Positions 38,121 to 43,754 of a stretch of 43,754 bases of DNA are shown here, one piece after another; position 1 is the stretch's first letter; each line of letters starts with the position of its first letter. The DNA lies in contig CALKJQ010000015.1 of the NCBI GenBank assembly GCA_937995785.1, forward strand, positions 1 through 43,754, written 5' to 3'. Under the pieces are notes generated by a model. It did no database searches. It was not told where the DNA came from and worked only from the letters and a program-made list of their open reading frames with translations. The stretch is from Candidatus Kapaibacterium sp. (lineage in GTDB: Bacteria; Bacteroidota; Ignavibacteria; Kapaibacteriales; UBA2268). Made by a program: the position numbers and the translations under genes.

Positions 38121-39929
38121 ATGGCAATTAATGTATCGATTGGATTAAAAACATCACTGCAACAAACTTTAACTCCACAACAAATTCAATATTTGAAATT
38201 GTTGCAGATGCCAATTATTCAATTCGAACAAGAAATAAAAAAGGAAATTGACGAAAACCCATTATTAGATTTGGACGATGATTCGGGCGACACTTTGCAA
38301 GATGATAGTTCCCTAGCTACTGAGTTTATTGAAGAAGAGTTACACTTACCAAAATTAAACGTTGATTATGATAATTATGATAACGACGAGATTTCTTACA
38401 AAGATGATTATTCTTCCGACAACGAACAATATTTTGATGATGTAAAAATATTAAATGAATTACCGCTTTCCAATTATGTGCAGGGTGAGGACGAAGACCC
38501 TTACCATCTATACTCACTTGTATTGCAGGACGATGCAGAAATTTCAACCCAACCTAATTATTCTTGGGACGACGACGACGAACATACGGGCTTTCAGGTG
38601 AAGGACAATCCCAATTTCATTGAACAATTAGAAGAACAGCTCGTTTTGTTCCCTTTATCAATAGAAGAAAGGCTTATTGGTAAGCATATTTTATGGAATG
38701 TGGACGAAGATGGCTATTTGCGACGAGAACTTTCGGATATTGTTAAAGAAACAAATTCGCATATTGCCGAAATCAATTTTGAAAAGCAAAAAAACAAGTT
38801 TATCGAAGAAAACTCAACAAAGGAATCCCTTACGAAAAAGAATCCAGCTTATAACTTTAAATTGGACGATACAAGCAAAACTCTTTTGGGGGCTATATTA
38901 ATAGAAAATCCCGATTTAATAGATGAATCACACGCAGAATTTGTGCAGCACTCGTTCAACAAAATAAACGAAATGCTTAAGCCCGTTAACATAGAACAAG
39001 CCGAAAAAGTTCTAAAAATAATACAAAGATTAGATCCCCCTGGAATTGCTTCTCGCACGATTCAAGAGTGCCTTATATCGCAGATTAAAGCAATACCAAA
39101 ACACAACAGATTGCAAAAATTAGCTCTCAGTTTGTTAGAAAATGCTTTTGAAGAATTTTCCAAAAAACACTTTAAAGATGTTCAGAAAAAACTTGGAATA
39201 ACCGAGGATGAGCTTAAAGAAGTTATCGAGATTATAAAAAAATTAAATCCAAAGCCCGGAGAGGGCATATCGGTAACAGAAAACAATACCGTTATTCCCG
39301 ATTTTGTTATCGAGATTGATGACAAAACCGAAGAACCCGTTGTTACGTTGAACGATTCTACAATTCCACCAATCAAAATTAATAGAATGTACGAGTCCCT
39401 TAAAAGGGAATCCAAAGAAAAGAAATACAACAAAGAAACAAAGCAATGGATAAGAGCAAAATACGAAGAAGCTAAATTTTTGATTCAAGCAATTCAGCAA
39501 CGAAAGATTACTATGCTCAAAGTTATGGTTGCAATAGCGGGTATCCAAAAGGAGTTCTTTCTTTATGGACCCGAATATATAAAACCAATGATTTACAAAG
39601 ACATATCCGATGTTACAGGATTGGACATATCTACTGTTTGTCGAATTGTTAATAATAAGTTTGTTCAGTGTCCATTTGGAACTTACGAATTGAAATACTT
39701 TTTTAGCGAAGCATTGCCCACCGACGAAGGCGACGAAGTGTCCACAACGATAATCAAGCAAAAGATAAAAGAAATGATTGATAGCGAAGATAAAAATAAA
39801 CCATTGAGCGATGACTTAATTAGCAAAAATTTAAAAGAAGAAGGTTTTAATGTTGCCCGTAGGACTATTGCCAAATACCGCGAGCAACTGAAAATTCCAG
39901 TTGCTCGCTTGCGGCGTGAACTACAATAA
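38121..39929 (+). CDS. rpoN: RNA polymerase sigma-54 factor
   Basis: LKTSLQQTLTPQQIQYLKLLQMPIIQFEQEIKKEIDENPLL; LDPPGIASRTIQECL; ISDVTGLDISTVCRIVNNKFVQCPFGTYELKYFFSEALPT; RpoN box variant FNVARRTIAKYREQLKIPVARLRR. Confidence 0.97.
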   Translation: MAINVSIGLKTSLQQTLTPQQIQYLKLLQMPIIQFEQEIKKEIDENPLLDLDDDSGDTLQDDSSLATEFIEEELHLPKLNVDYDNYDNDEISYKDDYSSDNEQYFDDVKILNELPLSNYVQGEDEDPYHLYSLVLQDDAEISTQPNYSWDDDDEHTGFQVKDNPNFIEQLEEQLVLFPLSIEERLIGKHILWNVDEDGYLRRELSDIVKETNSHIAEINFEKQKNKFIEENSTKESLTKKNPAYNFKLDDTSKTLLGAILIENPDLIDESHAEFVQHSFNKINEMLKPVNIEQAEKVLKIIQRLDPPGIASRTIQECLISQIKAIPKHNRLQKLALSLLENAFEEFSKKHFKDVQKKLGITEDELKEVIEIIKKLNPKPGEGISVTENNTVIPDFVIEIDDKTEEPVVTLNDSTIPPIKINRMYESLKRESKEKKYNKETKQWIRAKYEEAKFLIQAIQQRKITMLKVMVAIAGIQKEFFLYGPEYIKPMIYKDISDVTGLDISTVCRIVNNKFVQCPFGTYELKYFFSEALPTDEGDEVSTTIIKQKIKEMIDSEDKNKPLSDDLISKNLKEEGFNVARRTIAKYREQLKIPVARLRRELQ

Positions 39930-39930
39930 A

Positions 39931-40449
39931 TTACTGAGCAGTATTTTGTGGCTGCACAACTGGTTTTGCTCTCGGAATGCTTGTGATACCCGAAACAATA
40001 ACCCATTTTTCATTCTGTTTTCTTAAAGTTCTCGAGGCTCTCAGGAAAACATCCTCTTGAATACCATTTTTCAGTTTTGCTTCTAACGGCACTCCGTATA
40101 TCACGCTTGCAATAGTTGCTTTGTTATCTAACGCTATAAACAAATCTGTTATTTCACCATACTTGGTGTATTCATATTCTTCCCATTGTTTTTGTATAGC
40201 GTCCTTGTAGTCGGCAAATGTTTTGATTACTTCGCCTTGGTCCGAGCCAAAAAACACAACTGAATCGGCTAATGTTTTTAACAACTCAGCAAAATTTTTG
40301 TCTTCGCTTGCTTTATTGTAAGCATAAAGAACCTTAACAATATCAGCCTCTTCTTTTTTGATTTCCTCAACAGTGAGATACTTCTGTTCCGGCTGGCATG
40401 ATGGTAAAATAAATGTAGTCAGAATGAGCAAGTAAAATAATTTCTTCAT
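39931..40449 (-). CDS. Putative lipoprotein, SnoaL/DUF4440 (NTF2-like)
   Basis: Lipobox LPSCQP; EEADIVKVLYAYNKASEDKNFAELLKTLADSVVFFGSDQGEVIKTFADYKDAIQKQWE; W-V-S C-terminal strand. Confidence 0.7.
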   Translation of the reverse strand: MKKLFYLLILTTFILPSCQPEQKYLTVEEIKKEEADIVKVLYAYNKASEDKNFAELLKTLADSVVFFGSDQGEVIKTFADYKDAIQKQWEEYEYTKYGEITDLFIALDNKATIASVIYGVPLEAKLKNGIQEDVFLRASRTLRKQNEKWVIVSGITSIPRAKPVVQPQNTAQ

Positions 40450-40466
40450 ATTTCACCTTTGAATTT

Positions 40467-40481
40467 TGGTATAACAATTGT
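40467..40481 (+). promoter_or_regulatory. Weak candidate sigma-54-like -24/-12 element
   Basis: TGGTAT-AACAA-TTGT, 10-bp spacing between GG and GT, about 67 bp upstream of the ORF at 40548. Confidence 0.3.
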
Positions 40482-40547
40482 TTAATCTTTTTTTAATTTC
40501 TAAAAGTGTAAAATAATACTTTTTTTCCAATAAAACAAGAGTTTTTT

Positions 40548-40910
40548 ATGAAAATAACATCAATAAACAAAGAAAACTTTCAAAATATCCAAAATTTTAC
40601 TACACATATAGCCAAAGCTAATCAAACTACAAATGCCGAAAATATTGATAAAATCGATATAAAGAGTGAAAACACTGCGACAGGTGAATGGAAAATGGAT
40701 ATTTTGAACAATGCTATCGAAAAATTGGCTAATAGTATTCAGCCAAACAATAATCATCCACTTTCCTTAGTAAGTAATTACCCTATCGACGATTTTACCG
40801 AAGCGTTGAATGAATTGAAAAAAGTTAAATCTGAAATAATTTTGAGTGAAGGAACCAAAGCCCAAGCAAATTTGGATGCAATAAACTTACTTGAGCTTTT
40901 CAAAGATTAG
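40548..40910 (+). CDS. Hypothetical protein (120 aa), possibly motility-related
   Basis: Intact ORF; C-terminus GTKAQANLDAINLLELFKD resembles the flagellin D0 tail (TQANANPQAFLRLIQG). No family recognised. Confidence 0.55.
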   Translation: MKITSINKENFQNIQNFTTHIAKANQTTNAENIDKIDIKSENTATGEWKMDILNNAIEKLANSIQPNNNHPLSLVSNYPIDDFTEALNELKKVKSEIILSEGTKAQANLDAINLLELFKD

Positions 40911-40917
40911 TTGATAA

Positions 40918-41295
40918 TTAGAAAACTGCGATAGCTTCAATTTCGATTAATACATCTTTGGGCAATCTGCTTACTTGGTATGCAGCTCGTGCAGGTTTGC
41001 TAGAACCAAAATATGTGTCATAAATCGAGTTCATTTTTGCAAAATCTCCCAAATCTACCATCAACACGGTTGTCTTCACCACATTTTCTAACGACAAACC
41101 AACTTGGGTAAGAATAGCTGCAATATTTTTAATAGATTGATGCGTTTGTTCTTCAATTGTATCTCCTGCCAAATTTCCATCGGGTGTGAATGGGATTTGA
41201 CCTGAAATGAATAAATATTTACCCTCTGCAACAACTGCTTGGGAATATGGACCTATTGGTGCGGGTGCATTTTGTGTTAGTACTTTTTCTTTCAT
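40918..41295 (-). CDS. RidA family protein (reactive intermediate/imine deaminase)
   Basis: [93 protein letters not shown]. Start chosen at MKEKVLTQN. Confidence 0.94.
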   Translation of the reverse strand: MKEKVLTQNAPAPIGPYSQAVVAEGKYLFISGQIPFTPDGNLAGDTIEEQTHQSIKNIAAILTQVGLSLENVVKTTVLMVDLGDFAKMNSIYDTYFGSSKPARAAYQVSRLPKDVLIEIEAIAVF

Positions 41296-41420
41296 TTTGA
41301 TAAATTCTCCTAAAATATTACTAATAGAATTTAATAAATTTAATAATGGCATTTAATAAAACTCAAAATTATTTAATATCAATTGAATATTGTTAATTTT
41401 GTTAAAAACAAAAAAAACTT

Positions 41421-42347
41421 ATGAAAATATGTATTACAGGTGGAGCTGGTTTTATTGGTTCCAATATTGCCGAAAGGTTCCTTTCCGAAGGCCACGATGT
41501 TGTAGTTATCGATAATTTATCTCTTGGTTTTACCGAAAATATCCCCAATGGAGCCAAGTTCTATCAAACGGACATTAACGACGATAATTTGCTTCAGATA
41601 TTCGAAGAAGAGAACTTTGATGTTGTTTGCCACTATGCAGCTCAAATGAGCGTTCGTCATTCTGTGTCTATTCCATCCGATGATGCAAGGACAAATATTA
41701 TTGGCAGCTTAAACGTTTTCGAGTCCGCCCGTAAAACGGGTGTAAAAAAAATTATTTTTGCATCGTCGGCCGGCACTGTTTATGGCGAGCAAACCGAGTT
41801 TCCTTGCAGCGAGGAACATCAAAATTCACCTGTTTCACCCTATGGTGTTTCTAAATACTCTGTGGAAAAGTATTTAGAATATTATAAAAATGTTTTCAAT
41901 ATAAATTACACTGTGTTAAGATATACGAATGTATATGGCAGAAAGCAAAATCCTTTCGGCGAGGCTGGCGTAATTGCTATCTTTTTCCTTAAAATGCTTC
42001 GAAACGAAGAAACCTATATAACAGGAGACGGCTCTATAACCCGCGATTATGTTTATATCGATGATGTAGTCGAAGCAAATGTGTTGGCATTAAACCCCGA
42101 AATGACGGGCGTATTTAATGTTTCGACAGCTATCGAAACTCCTTTGTTGGACATTTTTGATAAATTGGCAAAATTAACCAATTATCAAAGACCAAAACAA
42201 TTTGTTCCCTTCAAAATTGGAGAACAAATGAGAAGTGTTTGCTCTTACAATAAAATCCATAATCTCACGGGGTGGACGCCAAAAATCCAACTCGATGAAG
42301 GTCTGAATCTTACACTGGAATATTACTTAAAAAAAGCCCAAGTTTAG
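41421..42347 (+). CDS. NAD-dependent epimerase/dehydratase (UDP-glucose 4-epimerase-like)
   Basis: MKICITGGAGFIGSNIAERFLSEGHDVVVIDNLSLG, CHYAAQMSVRHSV, ASSAGTVYGEQTEFPCSEEHQNSPVSPYGVSKYSVEKYL, LRYTNVYGRKQNPFGEAGVIAIF. Confidence 0.93.
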   Translation: MKICITGGAGFIGSNIAERFLSEGHDVVVIDNLSLGFTENIPNGAKFYQTDINDDNLLQIFEEENFDVVCHYAAQMSVRHSVSIPSDDARTNIIGSLNVFESARKTGVKKIIFASSAGTVYGEQTEFPCSEEHQNSPVSPYGVSKYSVEKYLEYYKNVFNINYTVLRYTNVYGRKQNPFGEAGVIAIFFLKMLRNEETYITGDGSITRDYVYIDDVVEANVLALNPEMTGVFNVSTAIETPLLDIFDKLAKLTNYQRPKQFVPFKIGEQMRSVCSYNKIHNLTGWTPKIQLDEGLNLTLEYYLKKAQV

Positions 42348-42348
42348 T

Positions 42349-43290
42349 ATGTTTCATCTTGGAATCGATATTGGTGGCACTAATTTAAAGTTCGGAATTT
42401 TGAACAAAAAATTTGAATTAGTAGCAGATTTTTCTTACAAAATGCCACATTTAATCGATTTGAACACAATTCAAGAGGCATTAATAAACTCGATTTTAAA
42501 AATTTCGAAGGAATATAAATTATCTTCGATAGGTATAGGAGCACCGGGTATAATCGATAATGATGGTTTGATAATCGTATCACCAAACATACCCGCATTC
42601 AATAAATTCAATCTTTTAGATTTTATAAAACAATCAGTTACGCCAATATTAGGCAACGATTTTCCAATCAAGCTCGAAAATGATGCTAATATCGCAGCTA
42701 TTGCGGAGATGACGCTTGGTAGTGGAGCATTTTACAATAACTTTGTTTATATAACACTTGGAACAGGGGTGGGCGGTGCAATTATAATTAATCGACAACT
42801 ATATCGCGGAAATAATGGAGCTGCCGGCGAAATTGGTCATATGATTTTCAATTCGAATGCCAAGACTAAAAAGAGGGAATTCAGAACGGGAGTATTGGAA
42901 GAATATCTTGGGAAAAATGCTATTATCAATTATGCCAAAAGGTTAGCATATAAATTTCCCAATTCTATAATCAATAAAAATAAAAAATTCGATATTATTT
43001 CTATTTCTAATTATGCAGACGAAGGCGATGAATTGGCAACTCGATGTATGGAAAAGATTGGTTATTACCTTGGTATTACAATAACTTCGGTTGCCAATTT
43101 ACTCGACATAAACCACTTTATTATTGGTGGTGGTATTTCCAAATCTAGTGAATTGTTTTACAGCAAAGCATCGGAGGTGGCTAACAAAAGGTCCCTACCC
43201 CATCTTCAGAGTAATATAGTAATCGAAAGAGCAAAGTTCGGCAGCAAAGCAGGAATAATAGGTTCTGCGATTTTTGGAGCAATTAAATGA
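42349..43290 (+). CDS. ROK family protein (glucokinase-like)
   Basis: LGIDIGGTNLKFGIL, IGIGAPGIID, ENDANIAAIAEMTLGSG, VYITLGTGVGGAIIINRQLYRGNNGAAGEIGHM. Confidence 0.93.
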   Translation: MFHLGIDIGGTNLKFGILNKKFELVADFSYKMPHLIDLNTIQEALINSILKISKEYKLSSIGIGAPGIIDNDGLIIVSPNIPAFNKFNLLDFIKQSVTPILGNDFPIKLENDANIAAIAEMTLGSGAFYNNFVYITLGTGVGGAIIINRQLYRGNNGAAGEIGHMIFNSNAKTKKREFRTGVLEEYLGKNAIINYAKRLAYKFPNSIINKNKKFDIISISNYADEGDELATRCMEKIGYYLGITITSVANLLDINHFIIGGGISKSSELFYSKASEVANKRSLPHLQSNIVIERAKFGSKAGIIGSAIFGAIK

Positions 43291-43464
43291 TGCAACACTT
43301 CGTCGTAACGAACAACATTATTAAATTCGATTAATATTTCGTTAAAATTTTTACACAGTGTTAGATTTTTTTGACTTGTTTTTCCAGATAAAATTCTTAA
43401 ATTGAAATTAGTCGAAAATGCAAAAAGCAATTTTAACCATTTAGTGCAACAAAAGAGAGAGAGT

Positions 43465-43754
43465 ATGAGAATATTAAATAACATAAAAATTAGATCAGTA
43501 ATAATATTATTAATTTCGTTAACTTTGATATTTGCTAATTATAGCGAACTCGAAGCCAAAAAGAAAGGCAAAAGAAACAAAAATATATCCCGCAAATACA
43601 ATCCCTCCGCAACAAAAAAAATGTCCCTCGAAATATTAAGACAAAATGATGAATTAGCACAAATGGCTAATTTAGCCCCAATAATAGATGGAGAAGAAGT
43701 TACCCTTGACGAGAATAACCAAATTATAGGCGAATTGGGTGAGGATTTAGCCGA
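43465..43754 (+). CDS. Exported protein, N-terminal part only (runs off window)
   Basis: Hand translation: MRILNNIKIRSVIILLISLTLIFANYSELEAKKKGKRNKNISRKYNPSATKKMSLEILRQNDELAQMANLAPIIDGEEVTLDENNQIIGELGEDLA..., signal peptide then basic linker; no stop before window end. Confidence 0.65.
   Translation, partial: MRILNNIKIRSVIILLISLTLIFANYSELEAKKKGKRNKNISRKYNPSATKKMSLEILRQNDELAQMANLAPIIDGEEVTLDENNQIIGELGEDLA

Noticed and set aside
39243-39761. 172-aa minus-strand ORF inside rpoN
   Set aside because: Antisense to a strongly supported rpoN; shadow ORF with low-complexity composition and no recognisable domain.
41394-41401. TAATTTTG as a Bacteroidota -7 box (TAnnTTTG) upstream of the epimerase
   Set aside because: Matches the -7 consensus, but no TTTG/TTG -33 element at the proper spacing; too weak alone.
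1-43754. CRISPR arrays, IS elements, prophage genes
   Set aside because: No regularly spaced repeats, transposase/integrase motifs or phage structural genes were seen by eye in the sequence or ORF track.

Overview
This is a 43.75 kb AT-rich, gene-dense bacterial chromosomal window with about 42 protein genes, one RNase P RNA and one tRNA. The type IX secretion (T9SS) signatures together with flagellins suggest a Bacteroidota/Chlorobiota-type lineage such as Ignavibacteria or Kapabacteria; this is inference, as no marker phylogeny was run. Most of the window is housekeeping: nadB, rnpB, dapA, tRNA-Met(CAT), a bifunctional nuclease, KDO transferase, dus, PBP1A, pdxJ, rpoN, RidA and a ROK kinase. 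The parts worth a closer look are: (1) a hicBA toxin-antitoxin cassette (hicA is missing from the ORF track because it is under 60 aa) plus a decayed membrane-protein fragment, bracketed by a 195-bp, about 97% identical direct repeat of the 3' end of an arsR gene; (2) tandem flagellins behind a -24/-12 (sigma-54-like) promoter with a 5'-UTR hairpin, with rpoN also in the window and a small orphan ORF whose tail resembles the flagellin C-terminus; (3) an octaheme c-type cytochrome carrying a T9SS C-terminal sorting domain, with a perfect palindrome upstream; (4) a T9SS-related cluster with two divergent PorE-like PD40/OmpA proteins, PorD and an outer-membrane barrel, plus a 1338-aa T9SS-sorted surface protein elsewhere; (5) an OlsF-like fused acyltransferase/GNAT; (6) a MEMO-family protein with an N-terminal extension, nearly abutting a SpoIIE-type phosphatase gene. 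I see no CRISPR array, IS element or prophage. No clearly new system is proven; the arsR/hicBA arrangement is the strongest structural anomaly.
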